Assembly (NCBI RefSeq): GCF_002999335.1 | Contig: NW_020312755.1 | Location: forward strand, 1-64,000 | Length of the DNA: 64,000 bases | Reading direction: 5' to 3' | Source of the DNA: Cyclospora cayetanensis | Taxonomy: Eukaryota; Apicomplexa; Conoidasida; Eucoccidiorida; Eimeriidae | Shown: positions 46,079 to 56,480 of the stretch, one piece after another | Layout of the letters: every line of letters starts with the position of its first letter | How positions within the stretch are numbered: position 1 is the first letter of the stretch | Made by a program: the position numbers and the translations under genes | Notes under the pieces: generated by a model | Database searches by the model: none | Seen by the model: the letters and a program-made list of their open reading frames with translations, nothing else | Told to the model about the DNA's origin: nothing

Positions 46079-47674
46079 ATGAGAAACTTTCTTCCCAATG
46101 CTGTCTTAGGGGCAGCAGTCACAGGTCTTGCGGTGGCCTTATACGGAGTCTTGACAGAGAAAAACGTCACATACACACCTGGGTATAGGCCCCTATGTGA
46201 CATTTCCGACGCCTCCAACTGTTCTGTCGTGAGTCCATCTGCACCGTTTCCAGTCAATTTATGGCACCCAAGAACAGATTAATGAAAATACTTATTTTTG
46301 CCTGAAGGGGATCCGCTATGGCTGTCTGTCTGTATCCTAGCGTATACCCGTTCATATTTTTGAAGGGATGCCAGGTACCCTGTTTTCAATTTATTAAGTC
46401 TAGCGCAGCCTGTCAGCTTCTCCTGCGATATGCGCGTTATTCACGTCTCTCTCTTGCGCCTATTGCACGCTGTATATCTTGCAGCTCTTGAAGGGTTCAT
46501 TTAATCACATTCTCCGGGCCCTTGATCTCGTAGAAAAAGGATCCTTCTGGGATTTCACTCATGCACACATCAGTAAGGTTCCCAAGTCTCAAGCCTGCAC
46601 CCCTGTGGATACCCTGCTGAAGTTCGCTGCACGTTCTCCTTCTCTGTCAGCGTTCAATTGTGACATATCTTTCAGCTTTCTGGACCATAGGCTCAACCAG
46701 GAAATAGCTTACACGTCCCAGACTTCTGCAATCTTCATTTAATCTTCGGCTCCTTCAAACTGCCGATGCGCTATGGGCTGCTTGCAGGTGCCGCCTACTT
46801 CGGCCTGATGGCGACATATCCGTTTGGAAAGGCATTTGTGCCAACATTTTACTTGGCTGTGTCTCTCTCTGCTCTGGTACGATACTTAAATTGCTGTCAC
46901 CCCAAGTGTAGGGTCTAGAATTTGGGAGTCAAAGCCCGGGTAAAAGCCGCTGCTTCGAGTTCTCCCTTTGGTATATAAAGCAGTGGAATAGGAGATATTG
47001 AGATCCTTGGATACAAAAATGAAAGCATCAGCTCTAGGATTCCCGCTTTGATGCGTTGTAGTGCATTGACCACTGCCTTCGTTGAGTTGCTGACATTTTT
47101 TATATGCCTCAGATATGCTCAGGCGTTTTGGGATTTGGTTTGATCTTCATTTTGAGGGACGCGTGCGTCATCTCTATCAGCTGTTTTGTTGTGAGCGTTT
47201 ACAGTATTTGTTGCCGGCAAAGGGCTTACAACGTGCATTTCTCCCCTTCCACTTCTGCTCTCCCCGCCCTTGGCAAGCATGCAAACAATTTGCAACCTTT
47301 TGTTCCATGGTTAACGACGTAGAGCACATGTGTGTGGGTACGGTGCTCCAAATTTGGAGACCTTTCTTCTCTTAATCTTGCCGAGAAGCTTCTCCCACTG
47401 GTTTTACTCATATTTCTATTCTTTGATCCTTCATGCCGCGAGAATGCGGTTCCTTTTTCAATACGGTCTATAACATGCTTGTGGGCTCGCTGTGCAGGCA
47501 ACTTTTATAATGGCTTCTTGCGTAGTTGGTGGCGAAATGTGGGGGCTTTACAAGAACAGCAACAAAGGATCAGTTAGCCTCAAGTCATCTTCCTCCCTCC
47601 ACAAAACAGCAAAGGAATCTTCAACGCCTTCCACTTTTCGACAAACGGGAGATAACAGCGCTGCTTCCCAGTAA
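46079..47674 (+). CDS. VKOR-family membrane oxidoreductase, five exons, altered CXXC
   Basis: Vitamin K epoxide reductase family: a small four-helix membrane protein that relays disulfide electrons to a quinone, usually in the ER. Exons 46079-46228, 46485-46572, 46788-46876, 47113-47190 and 47498-47674 join in phase to give 193 residues. Helix 1 is at 5-25 (NAVLGAAVTGLAVALYGVL). The loop Cys pair is C40 and C48 in YRPLCDISDASNCSV, spaced by eight like human C43/C51. Helices 2 and 3 follow (AAYFGLMATY; FVPTFYLAVSLSAL), then helix 4 with RDACVISISC. Where the family has CXXC the protein has C127-V-I-S130, with another Cys at 133. The tail is Ser/Lys-rich and polar. No fused thioredoxin domain is present. 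The family call rests on the loop motif, length and topology. Confidence 0.8.
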
Positions 47675-49079
47675 ACTGCCATTTGTTTCCCACGAAACAC
47701 ACGAGCACTGTTCAATTGAACCAACTGCCTCCAAATTTTTGGCCGAAATATTTGCTTGAGCCAAGCTTCAATATCATGTACACCTGAAATGCTAAACCTG
47801 TGACCATGTGGAGCCGTTCCTTATGTGTGGCTTTCAAGGTTCCAGGGTGCTTTTGGTAGAGAGCAGCAGTCTGTATTCCGTTAATGAATTTCTTTGAAGG
47901 TCTATATCATCGTCACTAAAGTTTGAAAAATAAGATGCCTCACTTTATGGCAGTATCACAGGCCTCTGTTTGTAGCATGCAAATTGATCTCTTTTTCCCA
48001 GTGCTGTTAACACAGTGCCGCGCTGCAGCCTAAGGAGGAATTATCGGCCCGAATTGAGGTGTGGACTTAAATTGGATATTGCTTAGTGTGATTTTAAGTT
48101 CATAGAGCAGAGGAGAGGCCAGATAAACACATAATGCGTAAATAAGAGGTGGAGAACTCTTAGGAAGGCAGGGAGGTGTGCACTGCCCTACTAAGCCTCT
48201 GATTCGATTTGGGCTACGTGCGGATTAAACCGCCATTGCATTTAAGCGTGTTCTTGGGGGCTCAGGTGTACAGAGAGTTGGGTCTCGACGTCGGCCACTG
48301 TGTCCACTAGGTATGTGAACTATTCTCAAAATCGGCGGTGGTGGTGATAATCATGGTGGATTACAGTCGAAATAAGTATTTTTATGTTGGAGTGGGAGGC
48401 ATTAATGATGCTTGAAAGCGGGAATGCCAAAGAACCGCAAGAATAAGCAAAACTAAACCCCCAGGGCACCCTGCTGCAAGAAAAAGTGTGAAAGCCTTTC
48501 GATGCTTGACGGGAACGACCACATTGCATAGATAGCAACAGAATTGTTCAAATATGTAGAAGCGAGTCTTGACCTGGGGAAGCTTCCTAGGGTTCCGCAA
48601 GGTTGCACAGGGTGTGCTTTGTCTTTGCCCTGCTCATCCATGCCCAGTGCCTGCACGCGTGTTAAAATGCCCAGCGAGCGTCCAACAGGCCTGACAGTGT
48701 GTCCAGGCTCCTCAGTCTTGTGATAGGTTTGCGTTTAGTGTGTTTCTGTGAGCAAACCCCACGCCTGAACACAAAAACTAGGTTGGCACGACGGGCGCGG
48801 CTGTGGCGGAGAGGGCCCCGTTCTGTCCCTCCAACCAGGACGCGGTGTGAAATGGCTATCCCTTCAAAAAAGCGCTCTTGAAGATTTGAATAGAGCTATT
48901 AGCTTTGGATAGCGTGCCTTTTTCTGGAAGCGGCGTGATTCGCCCTCCTGTGTCACGTCACCTTGTGCGTGTGCAGCCGACTGGTAGAGGGAGCTGCCTG
49001 TTCGCCTCTCGCCGGGCAGTCCTCCCTTCTCTCTTCTTCTGTGGTAAATAGCGTTGCTCTTGCTTGGTATTGACCAGAA
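47675..49079. other. Intergenic region between VKOR-like and acyl-CoA synthetase-like genes
   Basis: About 1.4 kb, repeat-poor, both flanking genes on the plus strand. It should hold the 3' end of one and the promoter of the other. Small frames at 48326-48656 (minus) and 48699-48881 (plus) have no recognisable feature. Confidence 0.55.
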
Positions 49080-52000
49080 ATGGCGTCAATAGAGGAATGT
49101 GGGGGCGAGTCGACAAGCTGTTCAGTCGACTCCCCCGCCCATTCCTGTTCTGTTCCTGTCGCCACTGCGGTGTACAGGGAAGCCTTTCTGAATTCTTCCT
49201 GCAGATCAAGGCCCTTTCTAGCCTACTGGCGCCTTGAAGCCGTAAGGACAAGATGCTTAGCTTTAGCTGCCATGCCCGCAGCTTTTTCAGTGGCAACTTG
49301 AATCCCTACAGCTCTCCTAAATACCCTTAAAGCTTCGCTCTGATCTCAGGGTTACAACAAAAGCTCGACTTGAGAAAATTTTAGCTATCTTTTCCGCATT
49401 TGCACGCACCTCGTGGGGAATCGCTCTCGGTTATTATGGGCGTACTGCAGGTGGATGAAGTGAGCCTTGATTCGGCAGTGAAGTGGATCACCAGAGAAAC
49501 CTTTTTCTTTGCTGCGTTAAAGGCGCTCCAGCGACTTAGAAATGTGGTGCACGGAAAGCCACTTCAAGGTGCCTTTGATCTACCACTATCGTATATCCAC
49601 TATTTCAAAAAGCCAAAATCTTTCAATCGTCACATCCAAACGCTGAATTCCTTGTAGCAAAGTACAGAGTGCTTGGTACTGGCCATTCACTAACTACTGC
49701 CCCTTTCTTCTGCAGCTCCTTGTGATTCCTCGTGTTGTGCGTATATGGCACTTGCCGAAAGTTCTTAGCATTCGCTACATCCTTTGTGCCTCGTCTACCT
49801 GGCTGCTGCCTTGCTGCGCATGGCATGTTCGCCATAATCCGTGCTACCAAACGCAATCAAAGGCCATAATAAACACGAGCGGCAGCTAGTTAGGCGATAC
49901 CGAGTGCCCATGTCGAAAATCACATGGATAGGCGTCTGCTTTTGCGTTTCTGCAGGAGCGCGCATTGCACACTACATGTCGGCTAATCGCCTTGAAGATG
50001 CCATATTGCGGTTGTCTGCCGTTCTTGGTGAATATTCTATTGTAACTATCAATTGGGACGCCGATTCGTAAGTTGAGCTTTTCAGCCAGTCCAACTGTAC
50101 GTGGACCGTTGCTGCTTCTAAGGATATCCCCTGACTTCTGCTTGTTCGGCTGTAATCGGATGCAGCCATGTGTGACTTGCGCTGGAGTTCCCACTCGAGC
50201 CGCAACCGTACTCTCATTGTGGTGTCCACCACCGCTTCTGGTCGTTCATCGAAATGGCAGCCACGCGGTTCCTAGAGCAGCGTTCTGAATGTGCATACGT
50301 GTTGGCTGTTTCCCAATGTTGAAAATCCTAAGGGCACGTGGCACTCGCCGCACTAGCGACGCCTTTCCGTGTGTTTTCTCTTTCTCCCATTAGCTGGTTT
50401 CATCAGCTTGGTTGCTGGCGTTTTTGCTACCCCGGTGTCTACCCGTCATGCTGAACAGCCATGCCCACTTCTCCTTCCTGAGTGTTGCACTTTGGCATTT
50501 GTTTCTTGGTGGTGCTTCAGTCTCGAAAGAATAAAGTATAAGGTGGTGCAGACTCAGTGCATGGCAGTTGTTCACGATGAATTTGTTCCTCGGGAAAAGA
50601 TACACGATCTTGCCAAAGAAGCCGAGTCCCTCAACATTCAGGTATCTGCTGCGTCGACGCTCTTTACTCGGACTTGCGGCTTTTTCGTTAATGTCTGTTG
50701 TGCGAAAGTGCCTGCAAAAACGGTTTTATGTTTGTTCTCTCTCAAGTGTATAGGCCTCGTTCGTGTGTCTCATTCGTAGATACTCGTGTCTTTACGCATG
50801 CGCCCGTGGACGACGTAGAATAGGGGGTCGATGAGCATTTGCCTTTGTTGTACCAGTATTTGAACGAGAGGCTCCCTACTAAATCTGACGGCATGCCCTC
50901 TCGGCTTTCGCCGGCGTGTCCTCTCTTTGCGTCTCTTCGCTGTACGGCGCTTTTGCACTTTTTCTGTCGGCAGAAAACCCGGCAGTACATGGCATGGCGT
51001 ACGGCACTTTGGCGAAGCACGCGAGGGGCAATATTCAGAAATGCTGCCTAGGATGGAAAACACACGCCTTGCACCGATACACGAAGCCAACTCTGAGCCT
51101 CTACTGCTCTGAACAGAGTTCTTCTCCCCTTCTTGCTGCAGGTGGTGCCTAGCAGTGTCTTGGCGCAGACAGCGGACTTGCAGGCTTCGCCAGGCCTAAA
51201 GGAAATAAACGCTGAACTTGCGGCGTTGGAAGGCCTTCCTCGAGGCAAAGAGGAAGACACGCCGAAAGAACCAACGGGACCAGAAAGAAGGAAAACGCAT
51301 TCTCCTGAGGAGCGACCCCCCACGTCCGATTCTGAACGGCTGGTGAAAAACGGCACAGCTATTTTCTTCTTTTTTTTCCGGAAAGCAATTTTCAAAGGCT
51401 GCGGGTTTGGGTGTGCAGCAGTGGCTCTCAATTTATGATGCAAAAACTTTGCATTTTCGCAAATCCCCATGCACTTCAGGAAAGCCTGCCGATGGACCTT
51501 TTCCATTTTTTGCCTTGCACATAAGTGCCTGCTTTTTCAGGTTGTTTTTACATCCGGCACCACCAACGACCCCAAGGGTGTACAGTTGTCTTACGGGTAT
51601 GCGACGTCCCTTCCCGCGCACTGCCTTTTCCTAATGCCTCGAGGGCCCCTGCCGTGGCGTTTTCTTCATACAACACTCATTGCAAGAGCGCTCTGCTTTG
51701 TCGTCTCCTGCCCTGAAAAGGGGCATTAGCAAACAAAACGTCTCAGATTCACCCATACACTCAAAAGCGGCCTCTTGTCCCTCATTCCCCATCCTCGATA
51801 GATTAGGCTTCACCTTTCGAGGCTGCAGCCTCCTCGAGCTGGCTGCTCGAGATACCCTTCTGCCATATCCCATTGACGCCCTTCTATGCGGCTGGCAGCC
51901 GCACGCTTCAGTTCAAAAATCCTAGCCCACCCTCGTGCCTCCATGTCTCTGTCTTTCGCGTCATTATGTTCCTGCCTTTCGCGTCCTTGCTCATTCCAAG

Positions 52001-54527
52001 TGGTGTCGGCTCTTCATACTAATCTCCCTGCCCATCCTCTTACGCCTTCTACCTTCCTGGCTTCTGCCTTAGGGTCCCCTCTTTACGCTGTTGGCTTGCT
52101 TACTTGCATTGTGGGGCTGCTTGGGTCCTGCATGCGCTTTTCACCGCAACGTTGTTCTTTTCTGCCTTCTTTTCGTCTGTCAGGAATGTCGCCACCGCGT
52201 GCCGCTGCATATTGGAGGCTGTAGGTGCGGCAGAAAAGGATATTTCAGTAGATTTCGTTGCAGTGAATCCTTTTCATCATGTCAACACTTCGGTTATCTT
52301 TGAAACGGCGCTTCTCTGCCCGAGGGCCCGCATACACCTAATTGATCGGTAGGTACTCAGCCACGTGCATTTTTGCTTGTTTTCAGTGCTTTTTCCAAAA
52401 AGATTTTCATGGTGCTCCCCTCTTTCTTCCAGCAATTCGAATTTTCCGAAAAATAATCCCCTTGTTCCGGGACCTCAACAATAAAGGCACGCAGTGCGGT
52501 TTTTCCGGTTCCTTTTATTCTGCCCCCTCAGATACAGGACGAGTTACTGGTGGGTCTTGTGTGTTGCTGCAAAGTTAGCGGCGGAAGCAGCAAGAAATTT
52601 GGGCAAGGAAACGCGCAGTTCACCGTCCTCGCGTTCATCATCTTTCTCATCATCCACGGAGGGAGAGGAGTCCTTCCGCGTGGTGGCCCCTCTGGTGTCT
52701 CGGCACATTGACTTCTTAAGCGCCCTTTCTTCCGGGGATAGATTTCAGCAGACTGGTTTCCTCAAGACGCTGAGGGAGGCGCTTGCGCCAAAAGGCGTTG
52801 TCCTCTTCCTGGGTTCCGCTCCCGTAGGGCCCTCTACTGTACGCACAATGCAATGTCTACTAGGCAAGCTTCCACGAGTGAGGTTTGGATCGACGGAAAC
52901 TGCCCTCCAGGTATACTAATGATTGCGGCGAAAGGAGATGCCAGTCTCATTGGCAGCGCGCAAAAAAATTCTTGTGTCAAGATGGGCGTGCCACTAGCTC
53001 GACGCGCCAGCGTTCATAGACGATAGCTGCTGCGGAGTTGTTGGTGAAGGAGAGAAAGGAAGAGACATACAGAGAAGCAGAGAAACATACAGAGAGAGAG
53101 AGAGAGAAACAAAATAAACAAGAGAGGCAGTGTAGGGGAGGCGAAGCCTGTTTGAATCTTGGGTTTGAATTGGGGTGTGTATGGGAGATCTTGTGGACGC
53201 CCTTTCTGGTGTCTTCTTTGAAAAGATTACAAAGACCAGTGTCGCATCTCATTGTAGGTGTGTGTGGGATTGCGCGCGTGTCGTGTGTGCAGCTGTTGTG
53301 TAGTCATATATCTAGGGGGCTAAATGGGTTTTTTCCTGATACTTGCAGGTCGCTGCAATACCGTATTCCCAAACCGATGAAGAAGTGTTGGAGGCTCTCG
53401 AGAGAGGCTGGCACCATACGTTCGCCGACTCCCCCCTAAGAGGCTTTTACATAGGAAGGCCTCACACGGGACTGACTGCGCTGAACATAGTCAAAAGCGT
53501 GGATGCGAAGGCGGATGCATACATGGTGAGTCTATTGGCGCTGGTGTTCGCCGAAGGGAGGAAGGCGTCCCTCCGATTGCCGGTGTACAGTAGGCGGTGA
53601 TGCATTCGTGGTGGCCAGCTTGAACTAGGAACCAGAGGGGGAGAGCGGAAGACGCTAGAATCCATTTGTATGGATATTCATGCGCGTTACGGAAAACAAC
53701 CTGTGAAAGTCTGAGAGACTGTTACTCGGTCTAGTCATCTTCTTGAGTATTTCTAGCCGCTTTCGCCTTTGCCTCATCCTTGCTACTTGCATGCCACAGG
53801 GTAGCGGACCGCTTGTAGACACGCGCGACGTCCTATAGTGATGCGATGTGAACAGCCTGTACATCCGGTGTTGTTTCTCGGCGCTTGCGTCTTCGTTGCC
53901 CGTCTTTCTTTCTGACTGCAGGCTGACTGCGGCGAGGGGGAGCCGGGGTATTTGATTTGCCAGGGCAGCAACTGCATGCTAGGGTATGCCAATTCAAGCT
54001 CCCATCCTTTCTCTTTGGAGGGATGGTATTTAGGTTTGGGAGACGTCTGCTTCTTCTTGCGGAATCCGCGAGACCAGAAGAAAGACTTCTACTGGGTTAC
54101 CAGAGCGACGGACATGGTAATGAAAGGGGGGGCAAACTATAGCTGCATGCAGATCAACAGCGACCTGCAGCGGTTCGTTGCCTCCTGGCTTTCGGTAGCG
54201 AAAGAAGACTTGGCCGTTGCCACCATTGGCATCAAATGGAAGAGTGAGCACGACGACGATACCTGCGTAACTGTAGAGCTGCCTGCAGAAAAGGAGGCAG
54301 AATTCAAGTCTCTCATAGAGGAGCAGCTGGTTAAAAGAGCAGCAACAGAGCCCTCTCTCCCCAAAGGATCACGCCCTGATTTTGTACGCGTCACTAGAAT
54401 ACCCAAGACATTCAAGGGGGCTGTAGATGGGAGGCTTATCAGGGAGGAGTTTACTGCGCACTTGCAGCAAACAGCATCTGAGCTTAAGAGAGCAAATTTT
54501 TTTGCAGGTGGCTCTTTATCAGCATAG
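49080..54527 (+). CDS. AMP-binding (ANL) acyl-CoA synthetase-like enzyme, ten exons
   Basis: Adenylate-forming enzyme expected to activate a carboxylic acid as acyl-AMP and then a thioester. Exons 49080-49241, 49333-49450, 49956-50067, 50521-50641, 51142 to about 51342, 51541-51596, 52184-52348, 52532-52910, 53349-53525 and 53922-54527 join in phase to about 698 residues. Signatures: YSIVTINWDADS then LERIKYKVV; the P-loop-like VFTSGTTNDPKGVQLSYG at 51544; FVAVNPFHHVN; the GSTETA acid motif near 52890; GWYLGLGDVCFF with YWVTRATDMVMKGGANYSCMQIN (hinge and C-terminal domain); and KTFKGAVDGRLIREEF with the expected catalytic Lys. A Pro/Glu/Ser-rich insert of about 40 residues precedes the P-loop. 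No signal peptide is obvious. Substrate chain length cannot be told. Exon 2 acceptor and exon 5 donor are the least certain. Confidence 0.9.
53040..53125 (+). repeat. GAGA/ACATACAG tract in intron
   Basis: agagacatacagagaagcag and gagagagagagag in the intron between exons 52532-52910 and 53349-53525. It is one of the few simple repeats in this otherwise repeat-poor segment. Confidence 0.7.
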
Positions 54528-55470
54528 CCCGCGAAAAGTTTTGTGCTCCGACGAAGAAGCAACACAGAATCGGATAACGATTGTTAAAGGTAGTACAGCG
54601 GCTCTTAGGGGCCTCGTTCAAGGTTTTTCGTATGATCGCGCAAGAGCCCTCGGGGGCTCTTTGCTCCTTCTAGCCCCTTCAAGAGGCGGCTGCTGCAGCG
54701 GCTCGTGTTTCACTGGGTGCTGCTTTTTTTTTATCCCCTGAAAGCCGTGTGGAAACATTATGAAAGGAGAAGCCGAAAAAGTATTTTAGGCCACTTTCAG
54801 TTCATTTTCTTCAGCGAGAAGACGCAACCTTCTATGAGGTAGCAATACTGTGATCTACAGAAAATCTAAGACACGAAGGAGGAGAGAGTCACCGATCAAA
54901 TGGCGCTTGTCTGGGTGTGCGGCTCATTGTAGCCTTCAGGTGCTTTTCATGGCTTATGGAGAGCAGTAGCAGCAACTATCTCATGCAGTGGAGAGTCTAA
55001 GTCATTACAGAATAGAGGTGGTGTCCAAAAAGATATCAATGGAGCATACAGTATTGCATCACGGCTTATCGTTCGCGATCACGATGCAGCCGACACATGG
55101 AAGAAAAACAGTTGCCGATACAGTCGACAAAATGCAGGGCAAACGGCGCGCGATAGAACATGTAACGAATGTCGTTAGAGCCTGTAAAGGCTCCTGTGGT
55201 GATACACACGAGAAGTTCATCATAAAAGGGATAATTCGACATACGTAAAAGAGATAACGCAACATGCGGTAAGAACTGGGGTAGACAGAAGCTTTGATCT
55301 GACCGTCCAAAGGTTGAGAAATTTCTGGTCGAGTGCAGCTCGTCCTGCACGAGAGGTGTAACGGCTTTCCTGATGTTTTTCATGCAAGAAGCTTTCTCTC
55401 CCCCGCGCTGGCTATCCGCTGTGGTGCGCTTTGTTTCGCCCACTGCGTAAGCTGAAGCAACACACCCTCA
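54528..55470. other. Intergenic, right edge of repeat-poor segment
   Basis: No gene can be supported. A stop-free stretch just after 54527 (VALYQHSPRKVLCSDEEATQ) follows an acceptor-like ttttttgcag at 54501-54510 and could be an alternative last exon of the acyl-CoA synthetase gene. Otherwise nothing is seen. Confidence 0.45.
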
Positions 55471-56184
55471 TCACGTTTTTAAAGCCGCACAGAAGGGTGA
55501 GCTTTCAAGAGAAAAAGCACCCGTTGGCAAGGAAGAGAGGGTCAGGCCCCTGGATTCAAGAATAACACAGACCCCTCCACCCCCTTCCAGGGGCCCCTCG
55601 GGGCCCCCGCGTCTCGTCTTCTTCCTGTTTTTTCTCCTTTCGGCCCTATTCGCGGCTAATGTGGCTTTAATTCGCCTTAATTCTTCGAAGAAATTTAAAG
55701 TAGCGCGCATTTGCTTCGGAGGAGTCCTGCTGCAGAAGGAAGCTGACGCCACCGGAAACTCGCTAGGAGTGCCGAGTACATCAGGCGCAGCCCTCCACGG
55801 CAGAAGACCCCTGAAAATGCTGCTGTCTGTGAAGGCTGCCGCTGCAGAAGTATCCGATGCATGCAGCTCAAGAAGCTCTTTCCCTCGGGGAAGCTTCTTG
55901 CCCACGCAGCCGATTGCCTTCTCCAGCAGTTCGAAGCGAAGATGCTCATCGCGGGACGGCAACACCCTTTTCACCAGCACCTCCAGGAGCAGCAGCAGAA
56001 GCTGAATCCTCCCTTCCGCGACGCTCAGAGGCTGCTCCTTCGCCTGAAGGGCTTCTGGAGGAGAACTGCGCATTGCTGCGTGCTGCAGCTCCAGGGAAGC
56101 GACGGAGGCTTTCAAAGACAGCAGCAGGGGCGGCAGGAGCAGCACCAGCGCCAGCGGCAAAGGCAAAGACCAAGGCAGCAGCAC
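55471..56184 (-). CDS. Possible minus-strand gene overlapping the next gene
   Basis: Open frame of about 237 codons. Unlike most antisense frames here it reads as plausible protein: an amphipathic Leu-rich helix region ([40 protein letters not shown]), then NFFEELRRIKATLAANRAER and a basic stretch KNRKKTRR near the end. No family is recognised. Its upstream half overlaps 55857-56184 of the plus-strand gene, so at most one frame is likely translated there. The Leu-rich start may be an artefact of CAG/CTG reading. Confidence 0.3.
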   Translation of the reverse strand: MLLPWSLPLPLALVLLLPPLLLSLKASVASLELQHAAMRSSPPEALQAKEQPLSVAEGRIQLLLLLLEVLVKRVLPSRDEHLRFELLEKAIGCVGKKLPRGKELLELHASDTSAAAAFTDSSIFRGLLPWRAAPDVLGTPSEFPVASASFCSRTPPKQMRATLNFFEELRRIKATLAANRAERRKNRKKTRRGGPEGPLEGGGGVCVILESRGLTLSSLPTGAFSLESSPFCAALKT

Positions 56185-56410
56185 ACGCCACTAGAGAGGT
56201 AACCCCAGAAATCGTCGAAGGAGGCAGCCACAATGTCAGTTTTCCACAGATTTCAAGAAAGCGCAAAGAAGCTCGAAACGACGCAGGAAACCTTTCGAAC
56301 GGGAGTGCTCCCCACCTGAAGTGCCTCCCCCAAGGAGTTCCCCTGTGTATTCGCGACCTCCAGACGCTGCAGTTGCTCGTTGATTGCATCGCGTTTCCAG
56401 CCAAAGGAAG

Positions 56411-56480
<70 letters not shown>

